Source: Paludifilum halophilum (lineage in GTDB: Bacteria; Bacillota; Bacilli; Thermoactinomycetales; DSM-45169). From it: DNA of 64,000 nt. Made by a program: the position numbers and the translations under genes. The stretch is taken from contig NZ_NOWF01000004.1 of the NCBI RefSeq assembly GCF_002245355.1, forward strand, positions 1-64,000. Reading direction: 5' to 3'. Positions 20,244-29,685 of the stretch are shown piece by piece. Position 1 is the stretch's first letter, and each line of letters begins with the position of its first letter. The notes beneath the pieces were generated by a model. It had not been told where the DNA came from, made no database searches, and saw only the letters and a program-made list of their open reading frames with translations.

Positions 20244-21380
20244 CTAGCGGGTCCGGATGGGGACAATCAAATGAAGAGCGTCTTCCCGATCTGCCGGTTG
20301 GATGACAAAAGGGGTCATCGTCCCCGTAAAATGAATTTGAATCTCGTCGGAGTCGACCGCTCTCAGAGCCTCCAACATAAATTGGGCGTTAAAGGAGATG
20401 CTCATCTCTTCCCCGTTCACTTGAGCCCCCACCTCTTCTAATACGCTGCCCACGTCTTGGGAGGCGGAGTGAACTTGAACCGTGTCTTCTCCCTTCATCG
20501 TCCATTTTATCACATTATCCTGGCCATCCCGACTGATTAATGCAGCCCGGTCCACCGATTGGAGCAATTCCTTCGTATTGAGGAGGACCTCCGTCTTTCC
20601 GCTGTTGGGAATTACCCGGTTGGTATCGGGATAAGTTCCGTCCAGCAGCCGGGAGAAAAAGAGGAGGTTGTCCGCTCGAACCATGACTTGGTTTTCAGAG
20701 AGGACAACATCGACCCATCCCGTCTGGTCCGCCAAAATCTTCCCTAATTCGGATAAACTTTTTCCAGGTACAACAACGTTTTCCACAGACAGGTCTTCCG
20801 GGGCTTCCACATCGGCTTGCCGCCGGGAAAGGCGGTGGCTGTCGGTAGCGACAAAGGTCAGTTTTCCCGAGGAGATTTGCCAAAGGACACCGGTCAATAC
20901 TCCCCGTGCCTCGGAAGTAGAAACAGCAAAGCCGGTTTGACGGATCATGGATTTCAGTAAGTCCGCCGGTAAGCTGAACATCCGGTCTTCCCTGAGTTGA
21001 GGGAGGCGGGGATACTCCTCCGGATCGAGACCCTTCAGCTCAAATTGAGCCTGTTCCGATCGCAAGATGGTTTTCCACTGTTCATCCACAACCCAGTCAA
21101 CGGATTTTCCGGGCAGCTTTCGCACGATATCGCTGAAAATCCGTCCGGGAAGGACGACACTACCTATTGTTTCCACTTTTACTTGTTCCTTATCATCCTT
21201 CTTAACGGGGACGCAGACTTGGATGGTCAAATCGGAATTACTCCCCGTCAGCCAAAGGCCGTCCTCGTCCACAGAGGCTTTAACCCCCGTCAGAATGGGA
21301 ACAGTCGTCTTTTGAGACACCGCTTTAGAGACTTGAGAAACGGCTTCTACCAAAGCGGAACGGGAGATCCTGAATTTCAT
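20244..21380 (-). CDS. dnaN: DNA polymerase III beta clamp
   Basis: A 378-residue sliding clamp with three tandem clamp domains; 'MKFRISRSALVEAVSQVSKAV' (MKFRIS start) and C-terminal 'ALRAVDSDEIQIHF' and 'PVRT'-like 'VPIRTR' are typical. The ATG at 21380 after AGGAGGATT is used; five upstream codons are in frame but less likely. The dnaA-dnaN interval contains the origin unwinding region. Confidence 0.97.
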   Translation of the reverse strand: MKFRISRSALVEAVSQVSKAVSQKTTVPILTGVKASVDEDGLWLTGSNSDLTIQVCVPVKKDDKEQVKVETIGSVVLPGRIFSDIVRKLPGKSVDWVVDEQWKTILRSEQAQFELKGLDPEEYPRLPQLREDRMFSLPADLLKSMIRQTGFAVSTSEARGVLTGVLWQISSGKLTFVATDSHRLSRRQADVEAPEDLSVENVVVPGKSLSELGKILADQTGWVDVVLSENQVMVRADNLLFFSRLLDGTYPDTNRVIPNSGKTEVLLNTKELLQSVDRAALISRDGQDNVIKWTMKGEDTVQVHSASQDVGSVLEEVGAQVNGEEMSISFNAQFMLEALRAVDSDEIQIHFTGTMTPFVIQPADREDALHLIVPIRTR

Positions 21381-21497
21381 GGGAATCCTCCTCACCTTTT
21401 ATCCACATTCGGCGCCCCTATGTCATTCAATCATTGAATCCACTGTCGGAAAAGACCCTGGAATCAAAATAGGACAAGAGGCGGAATCATAATCTCA

Positions 21498-21651
21498 CGT
21501 ATATTACATATATATTATATGTTAAGTGCCGTCGTCGTCGTAGTAGGGGCTGTGAATATGTGTATAACTGCCTTCAACCCAAGTAAGACAGCCTATACAC
21601 GCTGTGGATAAGTTGTGCATAGGCTGGTCATAGTTGTCCACATTGTTCACA
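21498..21651. other. oriC, unwinding part: AT-rich DUE, DnaA-trios and DnaA boxes
   Basis: Between dnaN and dnaA lie an AT-rich block at about 21498-21525 (alternating TATATAT), a trinucleotide run at 21531-21546, and DnaA boxes. Perfect boxes (TGTGNATAA) lie at 21559-21567 and 21603-21611; near matches at 21551, 21634-21642 and 21643-21651. The order box, trinucleotides, AT-rich matches the B. subtilis incC/DUE arrangement read in dnaA's direction. The trios read GAT GAT GCT GCT GCT (3' to 5' on the strand opposite dnaA's sense). Confidence 0.85.
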
Positions 21652-21677
21652 GGTCCATCGATCGAAAAAATATGAAG

Positions 21678-23024
21678 TCAGTACTGATTCAGTTTTTGTT
21701 GGATGTCGTGAATCGCTTTTTGCATGTTTTGATCCATAGAAAGTGTGCGGGAGATTTTTTCATGGGCGTGAATCACCGTAGAGTGGTCCCGGCCGCCGAA
21801 CTCCTCACCGATTTTGGGCAGTGATGCGTCGGTCATTTCCCGGGACAGATACATGGCGATCTGCCGGGGAAGGGCGACGTTTTTGGTTCGTTTTTTTCCC
21901 TTCAAATCTTCCACTTTCATGTGATAGTAATTGCTGACCGTTTGTTGAATTTCCTGGATTCCAATCACGTTGGGACGGGAGTCCTCGATAATATCCTTCA
22001 GGGCTTCCGCGGCCAGCTCTATTGATACCGGTTGGTTCATCAGAGCGGAATAGGCGACCACCCGGATCAGCGCCCCTTCCAGTTCCCGGATGTTGGTGTC
22101 GATCCGGTCGGCGATAAAGGCCATTACTTCACTGTCGATATCCAAATGGTCGGCGATCGCTTTTTTGCGCAGGATCGCAATGCGCGTCTCCAGGTCCGGC
22201 GGTTGGATGTCGGTGATCAATCCCCACTCAAACCGGGAGCGGAGCCGGTCTTCCAGGGTGGGAATTTCCTTGGGAGGCCGGTCACTGGAGATGACAATCT
22301 GTTTGCTTTCTTCGTGCAGGGCATTGAAGGTGTGGAAAAACTCTTCCTGGGTCTGTTCTTTTCCGGCGAGAAACTGAATATCATCGATTAACAAGATATC
22401 CACATTCCTGTATTTATTGCGGAAGTCATCGGTTTTGTTGTCCCGAATCGAATTGATGAATTCGTTGGTAAACTTCTCCGAGGAGAGATAGACCACACGG
22501 GTATGGGTCGGGTTGGACAGGATGTAATTGCCGATGGCGTGCATCAGATGCGTTTTTCCCAATCCGACTCCCCCGTAGATGAAAAGCGGGTTATAGGCTT
22601 TCGCCGGGGCTTCCGCTACTGCGAGAGAAGCGGCATGGGCAAAACGATTGCCTGAACCGATGACAAAGGTATCGAAACTGTACCGGGAATTGAGTTGAGT
22701 ATTGGGGGTGTCAGGCTGGGATGGAGGGTTTTCCACGGCTGCGGCACTTTCCTCCTCCGCGTCGGGCATCACTGCCGAATGAGTGATGAATTGTACGCCG
22801 ATGACGGAACCCGTCACCTCCTGAAGGGTTTCCCGCACTAAGTTGGCATAACGGGATTCCAGCCAATCCCGGGCAAATTCATTCGGAGCGGAGACAATCA
22901 GTGTTTCGTCCCGGTAATCGACAGCCTCCGTTGCCTGGAGCCAGGTTTCAAAACTGGGTTTGGACAGGCGTTCACGGATCAGGTCGAGAGCATTTGCCCA
23001 CAGTTCTTGAATGTGTGTATCCAC
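21678..23024 (-). CDS. dnaA: Chromosomal replication initiator DnaA
   Basis: A 448-residue AAA+ initiator. Domain I is residues 1-80, a proline-rich linker is about 85-110, domain III has Walker A '[10 protein letters not shown]' (about 150) and Walker B 'LLIDDIQFL', and domain IV has the signature '[15 protein letters not shown]'. The start is a GTG at 23024 with an AAAGGGGGG site; the start codon lies within a near-consensus DnaA box (TGTGGATAC), suggesting autorepression. DnaA box clusters flank the gene on both sides. Confidence 0.98.
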   Translation of the reverse strand: MDTHIQELWANALDLIRERLSKPSFETWLQATEAVDYRDETLIVSAPNEFARDWLESRYANLVRETLQEVTGSVIGVQFITHSAVMPDAEEESAAAVENPPSQPDTPNTQLNSRYSFDTFVIGSGNRFAHAASLAVAEAPAKAYNPLFIYGGVGLGKTHLMHAIGNYILSNPTHTRVVYLSSEKFTNEFINSIRDNKTDDFRNKYRNVDILLIDDIQFLAGKEQTQEEFFHTFNALHEESKQIVISSDRPPKEIPTLEDRLRSRFEWGLITDIQPPDLETRIAILRKKAIADHLDIDSEVMAFIADRIDTNIRELEGALIRVVAYSALMNQPVSIELAAEALKDIIEDSRPNVIGIQEIQQTVSNYYHMKVEDLKGKKRTKNVALPRQIAMYLSREMTDASLPKIGEEFGGRDHSTVIHAHEKISRTLSMDQNMQKAIHDIQQKLNQY

Positions 23025-23457
23025 AGGTATCCCCCCTTTCCGTTATCTATCGCGGTGATGATTTCGTTAAAAGAATCCACAGGGTTGGTTACGGAATCCA
23101 CAGGGAATAGAGCCGTTTTCCACATTATCCACACCCTGTGGAAAACATCTATCCCCACCTCTGTGGATTTCGTTGTGAAGTTATCCACAGGGTGTGGATA
23201 ATGAAAGGTGGAAACCGAGTTATCCACTATGGAAAGCATCAACATCATATCAAATTTGTCCGGACGTCACAACGATCGGGGAACTTTTATCCACAATCCA
23301 CAGGGGTGTGGATATTTTTTGTCCACAGGGATGAATTTGTGGATAATATGGGGATAACCCCGTGGATAATTTTTTGGATAAAGGAATCCGATCCACATGT
23401 GGATAACAAATCTGTGGATCAAGCGGATTCCTCAGTCGGTTATCCACATGTGGATAC
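23025..23457. other. oriC, upstream DnaA-box cluster
   Basis: Perfect TTATCCACA boxes in either orientation lie at 23125-23133, 23181-23189, 23193-23201, 23287-23295, 23338-23346, 23398-23406 and 23440-23448, with many one-mismatch boxes among them. This is equivalent to the B. subtilis incA/incB region between rpmH and dnaA. Apart from dnaA's leader nothing else is coded here. Confidence 0.93.
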
Positions 23458-23472
23458 TTCCTTCTCCTTTTC

Positions 23473-23502
23473 TTGACAACTGTTCGTTTACCCCGATATA
23501 AT
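23473..23502 (+). promoter_or_regulatory. Promoter of rpmH-rnpA
   Basis: TTGACA (23473-23478), an 18-base spacer and TATAAT (23497-23502) lie 130 bases upstream of rpmH. Confidence 0.8.
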
Positions 23503-23574
23503 GATTGAGAATGTCATTCGTGCGAGCCATTATGCTCCATGAGAGATTTACTTTATTGGATAGAAGGGAGGGTG

Positions 23575-23627
23575 CCTGGTTACTGACTCGCTCCATTGAG
23601 CGAAACGGGTTGGAATAACCAGGTGAT
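23575..23627 (+). promoter_or_regulatory. Structured rpmH leader masking its ribosome site
   Basis: CCTGGTTA (23575-23582) pairs perfectly with TAACCAGG (23616-23623), enclosing a smaller hairpin CGCTC-CATT-GAGCG (23589-23602). The rpmH Shine-Dalgarno AGGTGAT begins at 23621, so three of its bases are in the outer stem. This looks like a translational switch for L34. It is read by eye, without energy calculation, and matches no leader family known to me. Confidence 0.55.
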
Positions 23628-23633
23628 CAGTAT

Positions 23634-23768
23634 ATGAAGCGCACATTTCAACCTAGTAATCGCAAACGGAAAAATGTTCACGGCTTTCGCCAGCGCATGA
23701 GCACGAAAAATGGCCGTAAGGTGTTGCGCAACCGCCGTCGAAAAGGCAGAAAGATCTTGTCCGCATAG
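23634..23768 (+). CDS. rpmH: Ribosomal protein L34
   Basis: A 44-residue, strongly basic protein with the universal L34 start [12 protein letters not shown] and ending GRKILSA. It lies first in the plus-strand cluster leaving the origin, as in nearly all bacteria. The start has AGGTGAT six bases upstream. Confidence 0.98.
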   Translation: MKRTFQPSNRKRKNVHGFRQRMSTKNGRKVLRNRRRKGRKILSA

Positions 23769-23795
23769 GCCACTTTTCTGAGGTGGCCTTTTTTC
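23767..23795 (+). terminator. Terminator between rpmH and rnpA
   Basis: AGGCCAC pairs with GTGGCCT around an eight-base loop, followed by six Ts. It overlaps the rpmH stop and would attenuate read-through into rnpA. Confidence 0.75.
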
Positions 23796-23877
23796 CTATG
23801 GAACGGACACGTTTATTTCCGCTCATAACCGACCCATACTGGAACCAGGGTATGGTTCCGGGAAAGGGGGGCTTCGG

Positions 23878-24267
23878 TTGCAGAAGGAGCATCGGTTAAA
23901 GCGGCGCAACGATTTCCGGCGCGCTTTTCGCACAGGTACGTCTACGGCCAACCGCCAGTTTGTAGTCTATCGTTCGGCGAGAAAGGAAACGGGTCCGGTT
24001 CGGATCGGGATTTCGGTCAGCCGCAAGGTCGGTAACGCTGTTGTCCGTAATCGAATCAAGCGGCTGGCCAAGGAGATTACGAGACAGTGGACCGATCATT
24101 TGCCGAAGAGCACGGATATTATCCTGATCGCACGGAAACCGGCGGCTCGAATGGATTATCACCAGATGAAATCCAGTCTGCGCCATGTTATGAAAAGAGC
24201 GAAATTGCTGCCGAAAAACTTTTCCGATTCAAAACCGGATTCCCCGCGCGAGGTGAACAGCCGATGA
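23878..24267 (+). CDS. rnpA: Ribonuclease P protein component
   Basis: The protein subunit of RNase P, which matures the 5' ends of tRNAs; 129 residues and basic. The family motif '[19 protein letters not shown]' (about residues 49-67) is present. The start is a TTG at 23878 after AAAGGGGGG. Its stop overlaps the yidD start (ATGA). Confidence 0.95.
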   Translation: MQKEHRLKRRNDFRRAFRTGTSTANRQFVVYRSARKETGPVRIGISVSRKVGNAVVRNRIKRLAKEITRQWTDHLPKSTDIILIARKPAARMDYHQMKSSLRHVMKRAKLLPKNFSDSKPDSPREVNSR

Positions 24268-24473
24268 AGGTATTGGCGATTGGATTCATCCGTTTCTACC
24301 GACGTTTTCTCTCTCCGCTGACTCCTCCCACTTGCCGATTCGCTCCGACATGTTCCCAGTACGGACTGACCGCCATCTCCCGGTACGGCTTTTGGCGCGG
24401 GGGGTGGATGACGGTCAAGCGTATTTTCAAATGTCATCCCTTTCATCCCGGGGGGTATGATCCGGTTCCTTGA
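24264..24473 (+). CDS. yidD: Membrane protein insertion efficiency factor YidD
   Basis: A 69-residue YidD (DUF37) protein with the conserved cysteine/proline pattern '[11 protein letters not shown]' and '[14 protein letters not shown]'. It assists YidC-dependent membrane insertion and is encoded between rnpA and yidC in many genomes. It overlaps rnpA by four bases. Confidence 0.95.
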   Translation: MKVLAIGFIRFYRRFLSPLTPPTCRFAPTCSQYGLTAISRYGFWRGGWMTVKRIFKCHPFHPGGYDPVP

Positions 24474-24589
24474 ACCCGGTCTCCCGGGTATTCCACATAC
24501 ATCCTGATCGATCGCCTCTTCCGGTTGTTTCCCGCAACAGCTTAAGGGTTACACTCGGAAACAGGTTGGAATCGAAGGAGGAGTCCTTT

Positions 24590-25327
24590 TTGCTTAGACG
24601 ACGTCTCATTCTGGGCATTGTTCTCATCGCGGCTTTCTTGACTTTGGCCGGATGTGCTCCGTCACCGGATCAGATGAAACCCATCGATCCCGAGACGGCG
24701 GGTTTTTGGGAAAAGTATTTTGTTCTGCCCTTATCCATTATCTTGGATAAAACGGAAAATATATTGGGCAGCTACGGTTTAGCGATCCTGGTGGTCACCA
24801 TCATGGTTCGTCTCCTGGTCCTGCCCTTGACGCTCAAGCAGATGAAGAGTTCCCGAGCGATGCAGAAACTGCAGCCGGAGATGAACAAGCTGCGGGAAAA
24901 ATATAAAAACAACCAGCAGAAGCTGCAGGAAGAGACGATGAAGCTCTTCCAGAAGCACAATGTGAACCCCTTGGCGGGGTGTCTTCCGATCTTGATCCAG
25001 CTGCCGATTTTGATCGGTTTCTATCAAGCTATTATGAAAAACCAACATATTGCCCAGTCAGATTTCCTGTGGCTGCAGTTGGGACATGCTGATCCCTACT
25101 ATATCCTGCCGATCGTTGCCGCCGGGACGACTTATTTGCAGTCCGTCGTCATGGGGATGAGCGAGAACCCTCAGGCCCGGGCGTTCATGTTTATCATGCC
25201 GATCATGATTTTCGTGTTGGCATTCAGCTTCCCTGCGGCTCTGGCCTTGTATTGGGTGTACAGTAACCTGTTTACCATGGTCCAGTATTATTTCTTGGGT
25301 GATAAATTCAAGATGAAGCAGGGATAA
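24590..25327 (+). CDS. yidC: Membrane insertase YidC (SpoIIIJ/OxaI type)
   Basis: A 245-residue membrane insertase with a lipoprotein signal (lipobox LAGC at about 21-24) and five predicted membrane segments. The hydrophilic-groove arginine lies in the TM1 region 'VTIMVRLLVLPL'. Bacillus SpoIIIJ is needed for forespore gene expression; this is the SpoIIIJ-type copy, judged from its position before jag. The start is a TTG at 24590 after GGAGGAG. Usual Gram-positive length is about 255-260. Confidence 0.95.
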   Translation: MLRRRLILGIVLIAAFLTLAGCAPSPDQMKPIDPETAGFWEKYFVLPLSIILDKTENILGSYGLAILVVTIMVRLLVLPLTLKQMKSSRAMQKLQPEMNKLREKYKNNQQKLQEETMKLFQKHNVNPLAGCLPILIQLPILIGFYQAIMKNQHIAQSDFLWLQLGHADPYYILPIVAAGTTYLQSVVMGMSENPQARAFMFIMPIMIFVLAFSFPAALALYWVYSNLFTMVQYYFLGDKFKMKQG

Positions 25328-25357
25328 ATTCAAGGTGAAGCGGGAGGGTGCGACCCG

Positions 25358-25987
25358 TTGAAGAAGGTGACCGTGACGGGAAAGACGGTGGACGGGGCGA
25401 TCGAGGAAGCCCTCGATCGCCTGAATACCACCCGGGACCGAGTAAAGGTATCCGTGTTGGAACAACCCAGTAAAGGATTTTTGGGTCTGATTGGTGTGCG
25501 TCATGCCAAAGTGGAAGTGGAAGTGCTCCCCACACCTGTGGATGAAGCGGTCCGTTTTCTCGAAGATGTTCTGTCCGCGATGGGGCTTGATGAAGTGCAG
25601 CTTGCTGTTGAACATCGTTCGGATCACGTCCTTATTAATTTCAAGGGAAACCAGCTGGGTATCCTGATCGGCCGTCGCGGCCAAACGCTGGATTCTTTGC
25701 AATACCTGGTCAATATCGTGGGTAATCGCTCTTCCGGCGAATACGTCAGGATGGTTCTGGATGCGGAAGGTTACCGGGACCGGCGCAAGGAAACACTGAG
25801 GGAGTTGGCGGACCGCATCGCAAAACAGGTGATGCGAACCAAAAAGCGGGTGACTCTCGAACCGATGAACCCGATGGAACGGAAAGTGATTCACAACCAG
25901 ATCCAGAAATACGACCCGCTGACGACATTCAGTGAAGGCAACGAACCCAGACGCAAAGTGGTCATCGCGTTAAAGTCCGGCCGATGA
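25358..25987 (+). CDS. jag: RNA-binding protein Jag/KhpB (KH and R3H domains)
   Basis: A 209-residue protein with an N-terminal Jag domain (residues 1-50, 'KKVTVTGKTVDGAIEEAL'), a KH domain with 'GILIGRRGQTLDSLQYLVN' near 105-125 and a C-terminal R3H domain ('EPMNPMERKVIH'). It partners KhpA as an RNA-binding regulator of cell division and is encoded next to spoIIIJ in Firmicutes. The start is a TTG at 25358 after GGGAGGG. Confidence 0.95.
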   Translation: MKKVTVTGKTVDGAIEEALDRLNTTRDRVKVSVLEQPSKGFLGLIGVRHAKVEVEVLPTPVDEAVRFLEDVLSAMGLDEVQLAVEHRSDHVLINFKGNQLGILIGRRGQTLDSLQYLVNIVGNRSSGEYVRMVLDAEGYRDRRKETLRELADRIAKQVMRTKKRVTLEPMNPMERKVIHNQIQKYDPLTTFSEGNEPRRKVVIALKSGR

Positions 25988-26005
25988 TCCGGATGAGTTT
26001 GTCAC

Positions 26006-26031
26006 CAACTCCCGCCAGGGGAGTTTTTTTG
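26006..26031 (+). terminator. Terminator after jag
   Basis: AACTCCC-GCCA-GGGAGTT is followed by a run of seven Ts. Confidence 0.85.
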
Positions 26032-26076
26032 CATGAGTAAACGGTATGATATGATGCAAGTTGAGGAGATTCTATA

Positions 26077-26278
26077 TTAGTGCCCCATCTGGGAACCGAG
26101 TTGAGAGGGTGGTAGGCTGGTGTAGATCCTTTGCACTCAGGAGAGCACAAGTCTCGCCAAGGTCGCTCCGCTTCCCGGTCTCACTATGCGTTTTTTGCAA
26201 GAGATCGGAGACGGCCTACCAGCCCGACCACCCCCAGCAAGGGATCGAACAGACCAAAGTTGCCTGAAGGGGCACTAG
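26077..26278. repeat. Family B palindromic element, inverted copy
   Basis: A 202-base copy in the opposite orientation to the one at 13935, from TTAGTGCCCC to GGGGCACTAG, including the ~53-base central segment. It lies between the jag terminator and mnmE, ending 29 bases before the mnmE start, so mnmE's promoter or leader must be within or beyond the repeat. It is open in the mnmE frame, which artificially lengthens that frame. Confidence 0.85.
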
Positions 26279-26307
26279 TAAAGCCGGATGTTTTCGAGGT
26301 GAACGGG

Positions 26308-27684
26308 ATGGAAACGGATACGATTGCGGCCATCTCCACTCCGGTCGGTGAAGCCGGGATCGCTGTGATCCGGGTCAGCGGACCGGAGTCGATCCCGATT
26401 GTGGATACTTTGTATAAAGGAAAGGCGTCGTTGAAAGAAGCCGACACTCATACGGTTCATTACGGACACATTTTGGAACCGAAGAGCGGAGATACGATTG
26501 ATGAAGTGTTAGTCACGGTGATGAAAAAACCCCGGACGTTCACCCGGGAAGACGTGGTGGAGATCAGTTGTCACGGGGGAATGGTTCCAGTGCAGGGAGT
26601 GTTGGAGGCTCTTCTCTCTGCAGGGGCGAGACTGGCGGAACCCGGAGAGTTTACCAAACGGGCTTTTTTAAACGGTCGTATCGATCTGTCCCAGGCGGAA
26701 GCCGTGATCGACCTGATCCGTTCCAAAACGGACCGTGCCGCCCGAGTGGCGATGCATCAGGCGGAGGGAAGGTTATCTCGGTTGGTTCGGCGACTGCGCC
26801 AGGAGATTTTGGAGATGCTGGCCCATTTGGCGGTGAATGTGGATTATCCCGAATACGACGCGGAAGAGATGACTGCCCAGTTGTTGTTGGATCGGGTGCG
26901 TTCGATCGGAAAGGAAATTGACGGGTTATTGGTTACGGCCCGTCAGGGAAAGATCTTTCGGGAAGGAATCGCCACCGTGATTATCGGGCGGCCTAACGTA
27001 GGGAAGTCCTCCCTGCTGAATGCCCTGGCTCAGGAAAATAAGGCGATTGTAACGGAAATTCCCGGAACGACCCGCGATGTGATTGAAGAATATGTTAATG
27101 TGAGAGGGATCCCCCTCCGCCTGGTGGATACTGCCGGAATTCGGGAAACGGAAGATGTTGTTGAGCGAATCGGTGTGGAACGATCCCATCAGGCGTTAAA
27201 CGAAGCGGATTTGGTGTTGCTTCTTCTCAACTATGCGGAGCCTCTCGACGAAGATGACCGTCAACTGCTTCGTCTGATTCGGGAGCATTCAGCGATTGTC
27301 GTCGTGAATAAAACCGACCTGGAACCGGAACTGGATGTGGGTGAAGTGAAGGAATTGATCGGGGATCTTCCTCTGATCACGACTTCACTGAAGGAAGAGA
27401 GGGGATTGGACCAGTTGGAGGAGGCCATCTCCGATCTCTTTATGGAAGGGAAAGCCCGGTCTGCCGATGCCACTTATGTGAGCAACGCCCGTCATATCCA
27501 TCTGCTGCAGCAGGCTCGCCAAAACGTGGATGATGCCATTCGGGGGATTGAATCAGAAATGCCCCTTGATATGGTGGAGATCGATTTGAAAAATGCTTGG
27601 GAATCTCTGGGCGAGATTATCGGGGATGCCGTGGCGGAGGATTTGATCGATCAGATTTTTTCCCAGTTTTGTTTAGGAAAATGA
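26308..27684 (+). CDS. mnmE: tRNA modification GTPase MnmE
   Basis: A 458-residue GTPase that with MnmG installs the cmnm5 group on U34 of certain tRNAs. It has an N-terminal formyl-THF-binding domain, a G domain around residues 220-380 ('[14 protein letters not shown]', 'DTAGIRET', 'NKTD') and the C-terminal FCLGK motif with the catalytic Cys. The ATG at 26308, [12 protein letters not shown], is the family start; the upstream open frame is repeat sequence. Confidence 0.97.
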   Translation: METDTIAAISTPVGEAGIAVIRVSGPESIPIVDTLYKGKASLKEADTHTVHYGHILEPKSGDTIDEVLVTVMKKPRTFTREDVVEISCHGGMVPVQGVLEALLSAGARLAEPGEFTKRAFLNGRIDLSQAEAVIDLIRSKTDRAARVAMHQAEGRLSRLVRRLRQEILEMLAHLAVNVDYPEYDAEEMTAQLLLDRVRSIGKEIDGLLVTARQGKIFREGIATVIIGRPNVGKSSLLNALAQENKAIVTEIPGTTRDVIEEYVNVRGIPLRLVDTAGIRETEDVVERIGVERSHQALNEADLVLLLLNYAEPLDEDDRQLLRLIREHSAIVVVNKTDLEPELDVGEVKELIGDLPLITTSLKEERGLDQLEEAISDLFMEGKARSADATYVSNARHIHLLQQARQNVDDAIRGIESEMPLDMVEIDLKNAWESLGEIIGDAVAEDLIDQIFSQFCLGK

Positions 27685-27702
27685 GAAAAAGGAGGGAACA
27701 AG

Positions 27703-29589
27703 ATGCCCCGTTCAGGTGATAACTTTGACGTGATCGTGATCGGTGCGGGTCATGCGGGGTGCGAGGCGGCATTGGCTTCCGCCCGGATGGGCTGTTCGAC
27801 GCTCCTGTTGACCCTCAGTCTTGACACGATCGCCTATATGCCCTGCAATCCTTCCGTCGGAGGTCCGGCCAAGGGACACGTTGTCCGGGAAGTGGACGCT
27901 CTCGGCGGTGAAATGGCCAAAAATATCGATAAGACTCATATCCAAATGCGAATGCTGAATACCGGTAAGGGACCGGCGGTTTATGCACTGCGGGCTCAGG
28001 CGGATAAAGTTCTGTATCAGCAGGAGATGAAGAAAACCCTGGAAAGCGAACCCCATCTGGTTCTCCATCAGAATATGGTGGAGCAGTTGATCGTCCGGGA
28101 CGGGGTTTGTTCCGGGGTGAAGACGCGAACCGGAGCCGAGTACTTTTCTAAGACAGTCGTATTGACGACTGGGACTTACCTTCGGGGGAAAGTGATTATC
28201 GGGGACCTGACCTATGAGAGCGGTCCCAACAATCAACAGCCGGCAATCAATCTGGCTCACAATCTGCATGAGCTCGGTTTCGACACCGTCCGCTTCAAGA
28301 CAGGAACCCCGCCCCGGGTGAACAAGAATACCATTGAGACGGATCGGATGGAAATCCAACCGGGAGACGATGAACCCCGGGCGTTTTCCTACGAAACGAC
28401 TAATTATCGGATGGATCAGCTGCCTTGTTGGCTGACCTACACCAATGAAAAGACTCACGACTTTATTCGTGACAATCTGCACCGAGCTCCGATGTACTCC
28501 GGCAAGATCGAAGGGCAGGGTCCGCGCTACTGTCCTTCGATCGAGGATAAGATCGTACGCTTTGCCGATAAGAACCGGCATCAGATTTTTTTGGAGCCTG
28601 AAGGGCGAGAGACGATGGAAATGTATGTCCAGGGCCTCTCCACCAGTTTGCCGGAGGATATCCAGCAGTCCATTCTCCGCACGATCGACGGATTGGAGAA
28701 GGCGGAGATGATGCGTACCGGATATGCGATTGAATACGATGCCATCGTTCCGACTCAATTGTGGCCCAGTTTGGAAACGAAGCGGGTGGAAAATCTGTTT
28801 ACGGCCGGTCAGATCAACGGAACCTCCGGTTATGAGGAGGCGACGGCCCAGGGGATCATGGCCGGGATCAATGCCGCTCGCAAAGTCCAGGACAAAGATC
28901 CGGTGGTTCTTGATCGATCTCAGGCTTATATCGGGGTGTTGATTGATGATCTGGTGACCAAGGGAACCAACGAACCCTACCGACTGCTTACCTCCCGGGC
29001 GGAATACCGGCTTCTCCTCCGCCATGATAACGCCGATTTGCGGTTGACGGAGCTGGGCTATGAGATCGGCTTGATCTCCGAAGAGAGATACGCTCGCTTT
29101 ACCGCCAAACGTGAGGCGATCGATGAGGAAATTGAACGTCTGCGGCAAACCAAGGTGAAGCCGACCCCTGAGGTGCAGTCCCTGCTTCGGGAGCTCGGTT
29201 CCAGCGAATTGGATAATGCCGTAGAGCTGTCCAAACTGATTCGGCGGCCGGAGATCAAGTATGAACACATCGTCCGGATGGCGCCCCCCGAACGTCCAGT
29301 GGCCCCCGATGTGGCGGAACAGGTGGAAATTCAGTTGAAGTACGAAGGGTACATTAAAAAGTCGCTGCAACAAGTGGAAAAGATGAAAAAGATGGAGAAT
29401 AAGCGGATTCCCGAATGGGTGGATTACGATCAGGTGACAGGAATTTCTTCGGAAGCCCGGGAGAAATTGAACCGGGTCCGTCCCTTGTCTCTGGGGCAGG
29501 CCTCCCGGATCTCCGGGGTGAATCCGTCGGATATTTCCATCCTGCTCGTCACGATCGAGCAGGGCGGGACGTCCCGCGCCAGCGTTTGA
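27703..29589 (+). CDS. mnmG: tRNA U34 carboxymethylaminomethyl modification enzyme MnmG
   Basis: A 628-residue FAD protein, the partner of MnmE. The dinucleotide-binding GAGHAG lies at residues 14-19 and catalytic-region Cys48 in '[14 protein letters not shown]'; C-terminal helices bind MnmE. The start at 27703 follows GGAGGG 18 bases after mnmE. Its first 67 residues have a degenerate relative encoded at 30508-32163. Confidence 0.98.
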   Translation: MPRSGDNFDVIVIGAGHAGCEAALASARMGCSTLLLTLSLDTIAYMPCNPSVGGPAKGHVVREVDALGGEMAKNIDKTHIQMRMLNTGKGPAVYALRAQADKVLYQQEMKKTLESEPHLVLHQNMVEQLIVRDGVCSGVKTRTGAEYFSKTVVLTTGTYLRGKVIIGDLTYESGPNNQQPAINLAHNLHELGFDTVRFKTGTPPRVNKNTIETDRMEIQPGDDEPRAFSYETTNYRMDQLPCWLTYTNEKTHDFIRDNLHRAPMYSGKIEGQGPRYCPSIEDKIVRFADKNRHQIFLEPEGRETMEMYVQGLSTSLPEDIQQSILRTIDGLEKAEMMRTGYAIEYDAIVPTQLWPSLETKRVENLFTAGQINGTSGYEEATAQGIMAGINAARKVQDKDPVVLDRSQAYIGVLIDDLVTKGTNEPYRLLTSRAEYRLLLRHDNADLRLTELGYEIGLISEERYARFTAKREAIDEEIERLRQTKVKPTPEVQSLLRELGSSELDNAVELSKLIRRPEIKYEHIVRMAPPERPVAPDVAEQVEIQLKYEGYIKKSLQQVEKMKKMENKRIPEWVDYDQVTGISSEAREKLNRVRPLSLGQASRISGVNPSDISILLVTIEQGGTSRASV

Positions 29590-29601
29590 TTGGTAAAGGT
29601 T

Positions 29602-29636
29602 CCGGCTCGGTCTTCGACGGCCGGGCCGGTTTTTAT
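29602..29636 (+). terminator. Terminator-like hairpin between mnmG and rsmG
   Basis: CCGGCTCGGTC and GGCCGGGCCGG pair imperfectly around TTCGAC, followed by five Ts. It may partly uncouple rsmG from mnmG. Confidence 0.6.
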
Positions 29637-29685
29637 ACAGGCTCTTCCTGGTCCTGTAAAAGCCTGCGCATACGAGGAGTTGGAT

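Noticed and set aside
23014-23457. Many short repeats resembling a CRISPR array
   Set aside because: The repeats are 9-base DnaA boxes in both orientations with irregular spacing; this is oriC.
26131-26307. N-terminal extension of MnmE
   Set aside because: The extra codons are family B repeat sequence; MnmE homologues start at METDTIA.
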